Assembly: GCA_001801215.1 (NCBI GenBank) | Contig: MGXA01000070.1 | Span: forward strand, 1 to 64,000 | DNA length: 64,000 nt | Source of the DNA: Gallionellales bacterium RIFCSPLOWO2_02_FULL_59_110 | GTDB lineage: Bacteria > Pseudomonadota > Gammaproteobacteria > Burkholderiales > Gallionellaceae | Reading direction: 5' to 3' | Part shown: positions 1 to 9,173 of the stretch, piece by piece | Layout of the letters: each line of letters starts with the position of its first letter | Numbering within the stretch: the first letter of the stretch is position 1 | Program-made: the position numbers and the translations under genes | Notes under the pieces: model-generated | Told to the model about the DNA's origin: nothing | The model's input: the letters and a program-made list of their open reading frames with translations, nothing else | Databases searched by the model: none

Positions 1-1
1 C

Positions 2-142
2 AATCCGTTCAAGCACGGGTTGGTGGAGCATGTTGCCGATTGGCCGTATTCCTCATTTCACCGCTTTGTGAAGGAGGGCATTTATCCGCAAGATTGGGCG
101 GGTGAGGTGGCGGCATTGAAGACGGGGGAGCGAGATGAATAA
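2..142 (+). CDS. REP-associated tyrosine transposase (RAYT, IS200/Y1-like), C-terminal fragment, 5' end outside the window
   Basis: Open frame from position 2: [46 protein letters not shown]; the NP(F/V)[31 protein letters not shown] ending is typical of RAYT proteins. Confidence 0.85.
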   Translation, partial: NPFKHGLVEHVADWPYSSFHRFVKEGIYPQDWAGEVAALKTGERDE

Positions 143-260
143 CGTAGGGCGGATGAGCCGCAGGCGTTATCCGCCGGATGCGGTGTTTGTTGTCCGAGGA
201 GTAATGCCACGATTATCCCATGCGGCGGATAACGCGATGAAACCGCTCATCCGCCCTACG
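143..260. repeat. REPIN-like nested inverted repeat directly downstream of the RAYT gene
   Basis: CGTAGGGCGGATGAGC (143-158) pairs with GCTCATCCGCCCTACG (245-260); inner GCGTTATCCGCCG (164-176) pairs with CGGCGGATAACGC (223-235). Confidence 0.85.
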
Positions 261-274
261 TCGGGCTTTTAGTC

Positions 275-2476
275 ATGCCTATCGTTCGCGTCGCTCTCGA
301 TGTTCCGCTATCCACCCTGTTCGACTACACGGTGGAGGCAAGTGTTGCAGTCGGGCAGCGCGTGATCGTGCCGTTTGGCAGGCGGCAGATGGCCGGGGTG
401 GTGATGGAGTGCCTTGCCAAGACGGATGTGGCGCCGGAGCGCATCAAGCCGGTGAAGCAGGTGCTGCATGACAGCTTGCCGCTGTCGGCGGAATTGCTCG
501 ACCTGCTGCGCTTTTGCAGCGATTACTATCGCTATCCGATCGGGCAAACGGTGCTGTCGGCCTTGCCGGTGAGGCTACGTTCCGACAAGCCTATCGTTGG
601 CAAACCGGTCTTGAGTTACCGCCTGAGCGCGGGTGGTGCGGCGCTCGATCTTGAAAAATTTCCGAAGCGAAAAGTGGTGCAGCGGCGCATCCTGGCGAAG
701 CTGGCCGAGCAGCCGTGCAATCTGGCGCAGCTCAAGAGCCTGTCGGCAACTGCGGGGAAACAGTTGAAGACCTTGGAAGCAGAGGGGTGGGTCGAGCATT
801 ACACTTCTACCCCCTCCCCAACCCTCCCCATGCAAAGGGGAGGGGGTTTTGTGCAGCATACTTTCGATAACGCGCACACGCTGACCTGTGAACAGCAGCA
901 GGCGGTGGATGCGGTCAGCGCGGCGCAGGGCTACGCCTGTTTCCTGCTGCACGGCATTACCGGCAGCGGCAAGACCGAGGTGTATGTGCATCTGATGCAC
1001 GAGGTGTTGCAGCGTGGCGGCCAGGTGTTGTTGCTGGTGCCGGAGATCAATCTCACGCCACAGCTGGAAAATTATTTTTACAGCCGCTTTCCGGATGTGA
1101 GTCTGACCAGCTTGCATAGCGGGCTGAGCGAAAACGAGCGGTTGCATAACTGGCAGCAGGCGCAAGCAGGTGTCGCGCGGATCGTGCTGGGCACGCGCCT
1201 GGCGGTGTTTGCCGAATTGCCGAATCTGGCGCTGATTATCGTGGATGAGGAGCACGACAGTTCGTTCAAGCAACAGGACGGGTTGCGTTATTCGGCGCGT
1301 GATGTGGCAATTTTTCGCGCCAACCAGCGCGGTGTGCCCATCGTACTGGGTTCGGCGACACCGTCGCTGGAGAGTTATCACAACGCGCAGAGCGGTCGCT
1401 ACCGCATGCTCAGGTTGACCGGGCGCGCGCTTGCCGAGGCGCGGCTGCCGGCGGTGCGCTGCATCAACATCAACCAGACCGTGATGCATCACGGCATCAG
1501 CGAAAACCTGCTGCGCGAGATCGGGCAGCGTATCGCGCGCCGCGAGCAGAGCCTGCTGTTCATCAACCGGCGCGGCTATGCGCCGGTGCTGATGTGCGGC
1601 GGGTGCGGCTGGTTGTCCGGCTGCAAAAACTGTGCGGGCAAGATGGTGCTGCACCTGAATGACAAGCGGTTGCGCTGCCATCATTGCGGCTACCAGTTGC
1701 ATGTGCCGCATGCCTGCCCGAGTTGCGGCGATACCGATTTGCATCCGGTCGGCAGCGGCACGCAGCGCGTGGAAAGCGTGTTGCAGGAACGCTTCCCGGA
1801 AGCGCGCATCTTGCGCGTTGACCGCGACAGTACGCGCAACAAACGTGCCTGGCAGGCCATGCGCGAGCGGATACACGCCAATGAGGTGGATATCCTGGTA
1901 GGCACGCAGATGCTCGCCAAGGGGCACGATTTCCCGGCGCTGACGCTGGTCGGGGTGCTCAACCCGGACGGCGCGCTGTACAGCAGCGACTTCCGAGCGG
2001 CGGAGAAGCTGTTCGCGCAACTGGCGCAAGTGGCGGGGCGTGCCGGGCGCTCCGACAAGCCCGGCGAGGTGCTGATCCAGACCGCCTTCCCCGATCACCC
2101 GCTGTTTCGCGCTTTGCGGGCTCATGATTTTGAGGGTTGGGCGGCGGCGCAGCTTGCCGAGCGGCGCATGGCATGTTTTCCTCCGTTTGTGTATCAGGCG
2201 ATGCTGCGCGCCGAAGGGAAAAACGAAACGGAGGTTTATGCGTTTCTCCACAAGGCGCACGCCGCCGCCCTCGGATTGGAACGGGATGTGGAGGTTTTTG
2301 GGGTAGTGCCTGCCGCGCTGCCGCGCCGCGCCAATCACATCCGCGCGCAGTTGTTGGTGCAAGGCGCAAGGCGCAAGGTGCTACAGACGTTTGTGCGTGA
2401 TTGGCAGCCATTGCTGGACGCGCTGCCCGCACAGAAATTGCGCTGGTCTTTGGACGTCGATCCTGCGGAGTTCTAG
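275..2476 (+). CDS. priA: Primosomal protein N' (replication restart helicase PriA)
   Basis: 733 aa; GITGSGKTEVY Walker A, DEEHDSSFKQQ, CGGCGWLSGCKNC/CHHCGY/CPSCG zinc motifs, GTQMLAKGHDFPALTLVGVLNPD. Confidence 0.96.
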   Translation: MPIVRVALDVPLSTLFDYTVEASVAVGQRVIVPFGRRQMAGVVMECLAKTDVAPERIKPVKQVLHDSLPLSAELLDLLRFCSDYYRYPIGQTVLSALPVRLRSDKPIVGKPVLSYRLSAGGAALDLEKFPKRKVVQRRILAKLAEQPCNLAQLKSLSATAGKQLKTLEAEGWVEHYTSTPSPTLPMQRGGGFVQHTFDNAHTLTCEQQQAVDAVSAAQGYACFLLHGITGSGKTEVYVHLMHEVLQRGGQVLLLVPEINLTPQLENYFYSRFPDVSLTSLHSGLSENERLHNWQQAQAGVARIVLGTRLAVFAELPNLALIIVDEEHDSSFKQQDGLRYSARDVAIFRANQRGVPIVLGSATPSLESYHNAQSGRYRMLRLTGRALAEARLPAVRCININQTVMHHGISENLLREIGQRIARREQSLLFINRRGYAPVLMCGGCGWLSGCKNCAGKMVLHLNDKRLRCHHCGYQLHVPHACPSCGDTDLHPVGSGTQRVESVLQERFPEARILRVDRDSTRNKRAWQAMRERIHANEVDILVGTQMLAKGHDFPALTLVGVLNPDGALYSSDFRAAEKLFAQLAQVAGRAGRSDKPGEVLIQTAFPDHPLFRALRAHDFEGWAAAQLAERRMACFPPFVYQAMLRAEGKNETEVYAFLHKAHAAALGLERDVEVFGVVPAALPRRANHIRAQLLVQGARRKVLQTFVRDWQPLLDALPAQKLRWSLDVDPAEF
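810..850. repeat. Short GC-rich palindromic element inserted in-frame in priA
   Basis: CCCCCTCCCCAACCCTCCCCATGCAAAGGGGAGGGGG encodes low-complexity TPSPTLPMQRGGG. Confidence 0.75.
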
Positions 2477-2966
2477 AGGCACTTTAATCCGGCAGCAACT
2501 GACCGGGTGTTGACACGCTTTTGGCGCTCGGCGGACGGCATTCGGGGAGCGGGCCTGTTCCAGAATAACCATTTATGAAGAATGGTTTAAACGCCAAATT
2601 AGCCATGACGATGGCCCGTGAAATTGCCCATGAAATACTTGACTTGTTTAGAGAAGTATTGGAACATTGCACGCTCGGAATTTGGGTTGTTGCCGAAATT
2701 TGGCGGATTGCACAAAAGTCAGTAACTACATACCAATAAGACAGTCAGAATGTTTCATAAAAAAGCGCATCTAGCCTTTGTAGGAGGCCTTGGCCGATTG
2801 CCTGGGCGCCAACGATTCGGCATGCGCTGTTCCTGCAAGAACCTACAGTTTTCATGAAATATCCGGGACTTTGAGACGCCATGGTATTGCGCCATGCGGG
2901 AGTTAGGGGAGGCCCATGCAGTTGCCGTCGGCTGCGGGGTGGAACCACAAAAACGAAGGGAAGAAT

Positions 2967-4208
2967 ATGCATAAGCACATAGTTCGTTTGTTGACGCTGA
3001 TAGCGGTAATTGCGGTGGTTGCCTTGTCCGCAAAAACCTTTTTCAGGGCGGATACATTCTATCAGTACGGCCATTACCGTGGCGCCTCGGTGGCGCAAAT
3101 CGCGGCCAAAACCCCGCAGCACCAGGGCTCCGCATCCTGCCAGTCCTGCCATAAGGAAGTTTATGCCGAGTGGTCGTCCGGTATGCACCAGAAAGCACAC
3201 AAGGATGGCGCTGTAGTAGGCACCGTTATCAAATCGGGAGTCAATTGCGAGGTTTGCCACAACGGGCCGGCAGGCAATCACCCGTCCAAGGAGCCGATGC
3301 CGCTTTCCATCGAAGATCAGGTGACCACGATCACCCATACCAGAAAGGAAATTCATCCGGCCAATGTGACTGACAGGAATCTGATGCGTGATCCGGAAGA
3401 TATGCGGATTCTGTGTACTACCTGCCATGAAAAAATGGCAGGGCGCCCTCTGAGGGGCAAGGTCGAGGGCGCGAACGTGCCCGTTCAGGCAGTTACCGAT
3501 GTGGTGGGCGTGGCCGGCGTACCGCAGGTCGTGATCGAGGGTCATGGCGGTAGCGAGTTGTGTACTGCCTGCCATAATCCGCACTCGCCCAGAATCAATT
3601 TTGCCGCCGTGCCGAGGCCACCCGTTGACCCGAATACCGGCAAAGCTATCCCAGCAAGCGCGGAACCCGCTGGCGATGTGGCCGCAGGCAAGGCAACTGC
3701 GGTAATGTGCGCGGCATGCCACGTTATCGGCGGGCCGAACCCTGACCCTTCATGGCCGAGCCTGGGCGGACAGAATGCCGGTTATCTGGTCGCTTCGCTC
3801 AAGGCGTTCAAGGCGGGGGATCGTAAAAGCGAACTGATGAGCCCCATGGCGCAGACGCTGAGCGATACCGATGTGCTGAATGTCGCAGCCTATTTTTCTC
3901 AAGCCAGTTGCAACACGTCCGGCGGCGACAAAGCCAAGGCGGAATTGGGCAAGGCCAAGGCGGCGGAGTCGGGTTGCGCGGCGTGCCATAGCTCCGGCGG
4001 TTTGCGCAGCCCCGGCAAGGACGGGGTCAGCGCTGCACGGGCATGGCCGAACTTAGCTGGCCAGAATGCTGTCTATCTGACCGCATCGCTCAAGTTCTTC
4101 AAGGATGGCAGCCGCAATCACGCGGTCATGTCGAGTGTGGCAAAAACACTCGGCGATTCCGATATCGACAACCTGGCGGCCTACTACGCCAGCGCGAGCT
4201 GCAAATGA
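2967..4208 (+). CDS. Hexaheme c-type cytochrome (N-terminal tetraheme plus C-terminal diheme cytochrome c4-like part)
   Basis: Six CxxCH motifs (CQSCH, CEVCH, CTTCH, CTACH, CAACH, CAACH); N-terminal signal/TM; ATG at 2967 preceded by GAAGGGAAGA; C-terminal tandem repeats 'AWPNLAGQNAVYLTASLKFFKDGSR'. Confidence 0.85.
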   Translation: MHKHIVRLLTLIAVIAVVALSAKTFFRADTFYQYGHYRGASVAQIAAKTPQHQGSASCQSCHKEVYAEWSSGMHQKAHKDGAVVGTVIKSGVNCEVCHNGPAGNHPSKEPMPLSIEDQVTTITHTRKEIHPANVTDRNLMRDPEDMRILCTTCHEKMAGRPLRGKVEGANVPVQAVTDVVGVAGVPQVVIEGHGGSELCTACHNPHSPRINFAAVPRPPVDPNTGKAIPASAEPAGDVAAGKATAVMCAACHVIGGPNPDPSWPSLGGQNAGYLVASLKAFKAGDRKSELMSPMAQTLSDTDVLNVAAYFSQASCNTSGGDKAKAELGKAKAAESGCAACHSSGGLRSPGKDGVSAARAWPNLAGQNAVYLTASLKFFKDGSRNHAVMSSVAKTLGDSDIDNLAAYYASASCK

Positions 4209-4231
4209 TTAAGTTACCTAGCGAGGAAATG

Positions 4232-5155
4232 ATGACTACTCAGGATACGCAAGTAGAAAAGGAAGCAGGCGACTTGTCGCGCCGTGACTTCCTGGGAATG
4301 TTGGGTAAGGGAGCCGCCTGTGCCGGAGCACTGGTTGGCACTGGCAGTGCGCTGGCTTCCGCGGGCGCAGGTGGCGCTCATCCACTGGGCGGGGTCGGAC
4401 CGACATTCCAGCAAGATGAGGCGCAATATGCCGAGGCGGTCAAGAATCCGCCCAAGATACCCAATTACAACTGGACTCAACATAAATGGGCATTCGGTGT
4501 CGATGCCGACCGTTGCATCGGCTGCCTGCGTTGCGTGGAAGCATGCAAGATGGAAAACAGCGTGCAGATGGACAGGAACCATACGCGCACCTGGGTCGAG
4601 CGCTACGCTTATCTGGAGGGCTCGAACCATGCGCTCGTCGACAGCATCCACGATATTAAAAACGTGTTGCCCGGCAGCAAGGAAACAAGGTTTAAGTTCG
4701 ACAACCGCTACAAGGATAACCAGTACAACGGCCAGAAGGTTGAAAAAGCCTTCTTTGTGGCAAAACTGTGCAACCAGTGCGAAAAGCCGTCTTGCGTTCA
4801 GGTTTGCCCGACCGGCGCCACCTACAAGGCGGTGGATGGCCCGGTGCTGATCGATACCAAATATTGTATCGGCTGCCAGTACTGCGTCCAGGCTTGCCCT
4901 TACGGTGCGCGCAGCTTGAATCACGATAGGGGCACCGCAGAAAAATGTAACTGGTGCTACCACCGCATCACCAAGGGGTTGCAGCCTGCCTGTGTCGAAG
5001 TATGCCCGACCGGTACGCGGATATTCGGCGATCGCATGGATCCGGAAAGCCCGGTCAGCCAATTTATCCGCAACAACAAGGTAAACGTGCTGCAGCCGGC
5101 CATGGGCAATTACCCCAATGTGTTCTACAAAGGGATAGACAAGGAGGTCTTTTAA
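4232..5155 (+). CDS. Tat-exported 4Fe-4S ferredoxin subunit (NrfC/PsrB/DsrO/HybA type)
   Basis: SRRDFLGMLGKGAACAGA twin-arginine signal; cysteine clusters CIGCLRCVEACK, CNQCEKPSCVQVCPTGA, CIGCQYCVQACPYGAR, CNWC..CVEVCPTG. Confidence 0.9.
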   Translation: MTTQDTQVEKEAGDLSRRDFLGMLGKGAACAGALVGTGSALASAGAGGAHPLGGVGPTFQQDEAQYAEAVKNPPKIPNYNWTQHKWAFGVDADRCIGCLRCVEACKMENSVQMDRNHTRTWVERYAYLEGSNHALVDSIHDIKNVLPGSKETRFKFDNRYKDNQYNGQKVEKAFFVAKLCNQCEKPSCVQVCPTGATYKAVDGPVLIDTKYCIGCQYCVQACPYGARSLNHDRGTAEKCNWCYHRITKGLQPACVEVCPTGTRIFGDRMDPESPVSQFIRNNKVNVLQPAMGNYPNVFYKGIDKEVF

Positions 5156-5156
5156 A

Positions 5157-6332
5157 ATGGAAAAAGATGTTTTTTATCACGTAGCCCCGTTTACCGGATT
5201 TACGTTTCCGAACGAAACCGAGGTGCCGTGGAGCGAGCTTATCGTAATCTATCCCTACATCACCGGGCTGGTCGCGGGCGCGTTCGTGGTATCCAGCCTG
5301 CATCATGTGTTTCACATGGAGCGCTTCGCCTCTATCTCGAAATTCGCCCTGCTGACGTCGCTGTGTTTCATGTTCTTCGCGCCGTCGCCGTTGCTGTTTC
5401 ACCTGGGCCAGCCGACCCGCGCTTTCAATGCGGTATTGACGCCACACTGGACATCGGCCATGGCGGCATTCGGCTATGTCGCAGGGTTTTACGTGTGCCT
5501 GCTGCTGCTGGAAACCTGGTTCTCGTTCCGCGCCGATATTGTCGCGATGTCCAAGTCCAGAACCGGCATCATGCAAAGAGTCTACAAGGCGCTTACCCTG
5601 GGGTCGGACGACGTATCACCGGGCGCGCTGGCAATCGACCATAAGATTGCGCGCATTCTGGCCATGATCGGCATACCCGGCGCATGCTGCTTGCACGGCT
5701 ATGTCGGGTTCCTGTTCGGATCGTTGAAAACGCGCGAATGGTGGTCGTCAGATCTGATGCCGATCATTTTCCTGCTGTCTGCCGTAGGTTCGGGCGTCGG
5801 GCTGCTGATTGTGATCTATGTAATAGCATCCTGGTGGCGCAAAAAACCGACAAACCCAGAAGCCATGGAAGGGTTGCTGTATGTATTGTGGACCGGCATT
5901 GTCATCGTGATGGTGATCGAGGCGCTGGAACTGCTGGAAATGGTGTACAAGGCGCGCGAGGGTGTCGAGGGCGTGTTTGCATTGATCCAAGGGCCGATCT
6001 CGGTCGGCATGTCGATTCAATGGGGAATGTCCGCTTTCGCCCTGTTGGTCACTACGATCATGCTGGTGAGCGGCACCAAAGGGAAGAAACTGGTCGTCTG
6101 GCTGTTTATCAGCGGGTTGTCCATGATGATCGGCGTGCTGGCGATGCGCTGGAACGTGGTCATCGGCGGTCAGGAGTTGTCCAAAACCATGCGCGGCCTG
6201 ATGACATTCCACCCTGAGGTGTATGGGCGTGAAAGCCTGATGACGGTCGCGACACTGTTTACCGCCCCGTTTGTCACGCTGTATCTCGCGCAGAAGCTGC
6301 TGCCGTGCTGGGACGAAAAGACTGAACATTAA
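5157..6332 (+). CDS. NrfD/PsrC-family polytopic membrane subunit (quinone-interacting)
   Basis: Hydrophobic multi-TM protein immediately downstream of the FeS subunit; FHLGQPTRAFN motif typical of NrfD family. Confidence 0.88.
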   Translation: MEKDVFYHVAPFTGFTFPNETEVPWSELIVIYPYITGLVAGAFVVSSLHHVFHMERFASISKFALLTSLCFMFFAPSPLLFHLGQPTRAFNAVLTPHWTSAMAAFGYVAGFYVCLLLLETWFSFRADIVAMSKSRTGIMQRVYKALTLGSDDVSPGALAIDHKIARILAMIGIPGACCLHGYVGFLFGSLKTREWWSSDLMPIIFLLSAVGSGVGLLIVIYVIASWWRKKPTNPEAMEGLLYVLWTGIVIVMVIEALELLEMVYKAREGVEGVFALIQGPISVGMSIQWGMSAFALLVTTIMLVSGTKGKKLVVWLFISGLSMMIGVLAMRWNVVIGGQELSKTMRGLMTFHPEVYGRESLMTVATLFTAPFVTLYLAQKLLPCWDEKTEH

Positions 6333-6380
6333 GAGCAGTTGAGTGCTCGCGAAGCAAGATAAGAGTAAGGTATCACTTGA

Positions 6381-6407
6381 AATCCCGCCAAACGGCGGGA
6401 TTTTTTT
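6381..6407 (+). terminator. Rho-independent terminator of the cytochrome/FeS/NrfD operon
   Basis: AATCCCGCCAAACGGCGGGATTTTTTT, perfect GC stem followed by T7. Confidence 0.85.
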
Positions 6408-6586
6408 GCGCCATGAATTCGCTTTCAACCGTCGCTTAACGGGCTCATGTGCAGGGGTGAAGGATCAGGCAGGCAGGGTGGGTGCGACGCGCGGCAAGAA
6501 CCGCATTCGGCGGTCATGCGCGGAATGGAATTAAGGAAACGCCTGTGTGGGGTTATTCGCTTGCGGCCGTAAAAGCCGCTTGATAA

Positions 6587-6688
6587 TTAGAATGCCAAGT
6601 GCCACTCTGAAAAGATGCCAAACAGCAAATAAATAATCGGAAAAATAATCAGGGGCAGCGCAGCAATAGTTAACAAATCCTTAGCCAT
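6587..6688 (-). CDS. Small single-TM membrane protein, 33 aa (below the ORF-track cutoff)
   Basis: Reverse strand ATG...TAA: MAKDLLTIAALPLIIFPIIYLLFGIFSEWHLAF; preceded by AAGGAA-like ribosome binding site (taaggaatttgaacgATG). Confidence 0.5.
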   Translation of the reverse strand: MAKDLLTIAALPLIIFPIIYLLFGIFSEWHLAF

Positions 6689-6889
6689 CGTTCAAATTCC
6701 TTAGTCAATTCAATCAAAATTACATGGTAATAATACCACATGAATTTTTCACCTTCAAATGCTTCGGCACCCCGATTCATGACAGCCTGGCATGGATATC
6801 GCTGACTTGATGAGGGGCGGCGAGCAACGAGCAAAGTGGTTTTGAGAAGCCCGCTTCCATGCGGCGCCGATTTCTAATGATTGCTGCCG

Positions 6890-7049
6890 CCCGGCCTTGA
6901 CCTCGCCGGATGATAAACCGTCAAAAGCAGCCACGCTATCCGCTTTGATCCAGACACCGATGTTGCCGCTACCCGTGTAGTGCGCATCGTCAATATCAAT
7001 GTATTTCTGCCCATTGGGTAGCAGTTTCTCGTCCAGTGGTGCGCGGAAG
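6890..7049 (-). pseudogene. Remnant of a DUF1080/3-keto-disaccharide hydrolase-like (concanavalin-like) domain protein C-terminus
   Basis: Reverse strand frame reads FRAPLDEKLLPNGQKYIDIDDAHYTGSGNIGVWIKADSVAAFDGLSSGEV, resembling the '...LDGKKLL...DAGKVGLWTKADSVTAFDDL' ending of that family, without an intact ORF. Confidence 0.55.
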
Positions 7050-7273
7050 TCATGCGATCAAGGGTTGTGTTATTGAAAAAATTGTCCGCACATCTGAATG
7101 ACGAACCATATTTTTCGGCGTCCGGCATAGCCATTTTCTGTTAGCATTTAATCGGCTTACACAAATATCTGGATGAAGAAAATGAAAGGGTTGGCCTGGT
7201 TTTGCCTGAGAAATTTTGCCTTGCCGGTCAGGGCAGGTATGCCCTCGTTACCCAACAAGCGGTTGTCGCACTG

Positions 7274-8686
7274 ACTCCGGGTATGGCGACAGGTTTTCTT
7301 GATGCCGCCGCCGCCATCGTTGGCGGCGCTGCCGTGCTGACCGGCGATGCTGCCGCGCCGCATTGCGCCGACAAGCGCGGGCGCTATGTCGGCAACGCGC
7401 TGGCGGCGGTGTTTCCGGCGGACACGCAGCAGGTCGCGGAAATCGTCCGGCTGTGTGCCACAGATCAAATCGCCATCGTGCCGCAGGGCGGCAACACCAG
7501 CCTGTGCGGCGGCAGTGTGCCGCTGGCCGAAGGCAGGCAGATCGTACTCAACTTGTCGCGCATGAATCGTATCCGCGCAATCGATCCGGTGAACTACACC
7601 ATGACCGTCGAGGCGGGCTGCATCCTGGCCGATGTGCGCAAAGCTGCGGAACAGCATGACCGCCTGTTCCCGCTCGAACTCACCGCGACCCTGGACCATT
7701 GCGAGATTGGCGGCAACCTTTCGACCAATGCCGGGGGTAACGGCGTGCTGCGCTACGGCAGCGCGCGCGACCTGGTGCTCGGGCTGGAAGTGGTGCTGCC
7801 GGACGGGCGCATCTGGAACGGCCTGCGCAGCCTGCGCAAGGACAACTCCGGATATGACCTGAAGCACCTGTTCATCGGCGCGGAAGGCACGCTCGGCATC
7901 ATCACCGCCGCCGTGCTCAAGCTGTTCCCGCGCCCGCGATCTTCCGCCACCGCCATCGTGGCCATTCCCGACCCCGCGATTGCCGTGCGCCTGCTTGCGC
8001 ATGTGCGCGCCACCTGCGGCGACACCTTGAGCGCGTTCGAGCTCGTCTCGCGCAGCAGCCTGGACATCGTGTTCCGGCATGTTCCGGGCGTTACCGAGCC
8101 GTTCGCCGAACGCTACGCGTACTACCTGCTGATCCAGTCGGACGACATGCAGCCGCGCCCGCAGGACAGCGCGCTGCGCGACGCGATCCGGAGTTTCGGC
8201 GCGGGCATCCCGGAGCTCGCCGTCAGCGTCGATGCCGCGCAGGCGGCAAACTGGTGGAAGCTGCGCCAGAACATCAGCGACGCGCAAAAGCGCGAAGGCA
8301 TCAGCATCAAGCACGACATCTCCGTGCCCGTCAGCCGCGTGGCGGAATTCATCGCGCGCGCCGATACTGCCTTGCAGCAGGCCTACCCCGGCGTGCGCAT
8401 CGTGGCGTTCGGCCACATGGGCGACGGCAACATCCACTACAACGTCTCGCTGGCGGATGCTGCTCAGAACGAGGCTTTCATCGCGCAGCACGAGAGCGAG
8501 GTGAACCGGCTGGTCTATCAGGTGGTGCGCGAATTCGACGGCAGCATCAGCGCCGAGCACGGCCTCGGCCAGCTCAAGCGCGCAACCATCCGCGACTACA
8601 AGTATCCGCTGGAACTGGAACTGATGCGCAGCATCAAGCAGGTTTTCGACCCGCACGGGCTGATGAATCCCGGTAAGGTGATTTGA
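7274..8686 (+). CDS. FAD-linked oxidase / D-2-hydroxyacid (lactate, glycolate or 2-hydroxyglutarate) dehydrogenase
   Basis: FAD-binding PCMH-type region VPQGGNTSLCGGSVP, GGNLSTNAGGNGVLRYG; C-terminal FGHMGDGNIHYNV, SAEHGLGQLKR, LMNPGKV. Confidence 0.9.
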   Translation, partial: TPGMATGFLDAAAAIVGGAAVLTGDAAAPHCADKRGRYVGNALAAVFPADTQQVAEIVRLCATDQIAIVPQGGNTSLCGGSVPLAEGRQIVLNLSRMNRIRAIDPVNYTMTVEAGCILADVRKAAEQHDRLFPLELTATLDHCEIGGNLSTNAGGNGVLRYGSARDLVLGLEVVLPDGRIWNGLRSLRKDNSGYDLKHLFIGAEGTLGIITAAVLKLFPRPRSSATAIVAIPDPAIAVRLLAHVRATCGDTLSAFELVSRSSLDIVFRHVPGVTEPFAERYAYYLLIQSDDMQPRPQDSALRDAIRSFGAGIPELAVSVDAAQAANWWKLRQNISDAQKREGISIKHDISVPVSRVAEFIARADTALQQAYPGVRIVAFGHMGDGNIHYNVSLADAAQNEAFIAQHESEVNRLVYQVVREFDGSISAEHGLGQLKRATIRDYKYPLELELMRSIKQVFDPHGLMNPGKVI

Positions 8687-8793
8687 CGCAGTTCTGTTGC
8701 CCCAGATGGCGCGCAGCGGAACCCGGGGAATGATGGTTCCCCCGGATTCCATTACATTCTTCCAGGCTACACTCGCTAAAAAAGGAGATAAGG

Positions 8794-9126
8794 ATGAGCA
8801 AGAAACTCAAGGCTGCGGTATCCCACCATGATCGCGAGGTGGCCGAGCTGCGCGCGGATCGCGAACTGGCAGTCGAATACCTGAAAGCCGCTATGGAATC
8901 GCTCGACAACCACGACGACCGCGCCGCCGGACTTCTTGCGCTGCGCACCGTCGCGGAAGCGTATGGCGGCCTCGGGGCGGTGGACGCCGAAGCCGGGATC
9001 AGCCGCGAATCGCTGTACCGCGCCCTGTCGGCCAACGGGAATCCGACGCTGAAAACGCTGCTTGCCGTGCTGAAAGCCGTTGGAATGAAACTCTCGGTCG
9101 AACCGGAACATCGCGTTGCGGTGTAG
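8794..9126 (+). CDS. HI1420-type putative addiction-module antidote / HTH DNA-binding protein, apparently solitary
   Basis: AEAGISRESLYRALSANGNPTLKTLLAVLKAVGMKLSVEP matches the antidote-protein HTH pattern; only ~107 bp between the upstream stop and this start. Confidence 0.75.
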   Translation: MSKKLKAAVSHHDREVAELRADRELAVEYLKAAMESLDNHDDRAAGLLALRTVAEAYGGLGAVDAEAGISRESLYRALSANGNPTLKTLLAVLKAVGMKLSVEPEHRVAV

Positions 9127-9173
9127 GCTCGAGTTTCCGCAATGTGCCAATGAAGAGCTTCAGCGGATTCTAT

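Noticed and set aside
575-2362. 595-aa reverse-strand ORF opposite priA
   Set aside because: Shadow ORF of a GC-rich coding gene; no recognisable domain and priA motifs are clear on the + strand
2575-2739. 54-aa + strand ORF MKNGLNAKLAMTMAREIAHEILDLFREVLEHCTLGIWVVAEIWRIAQKSVTTYQ
   Set aside because: No ribosome-binding site and no family recognised; kept out of the feature list
2745-3722. 325-aa reverse ORF opposite the cytochrome gene
   Set aside because: CxxCH-rich + strand product is clearly the real gene
7157-8752. 531-aa reverse-strand ORF opposite the FAD oxidase
   Set aside because: Antisense shadow ORF, His/Arg/Ala-rich, no domain pattern
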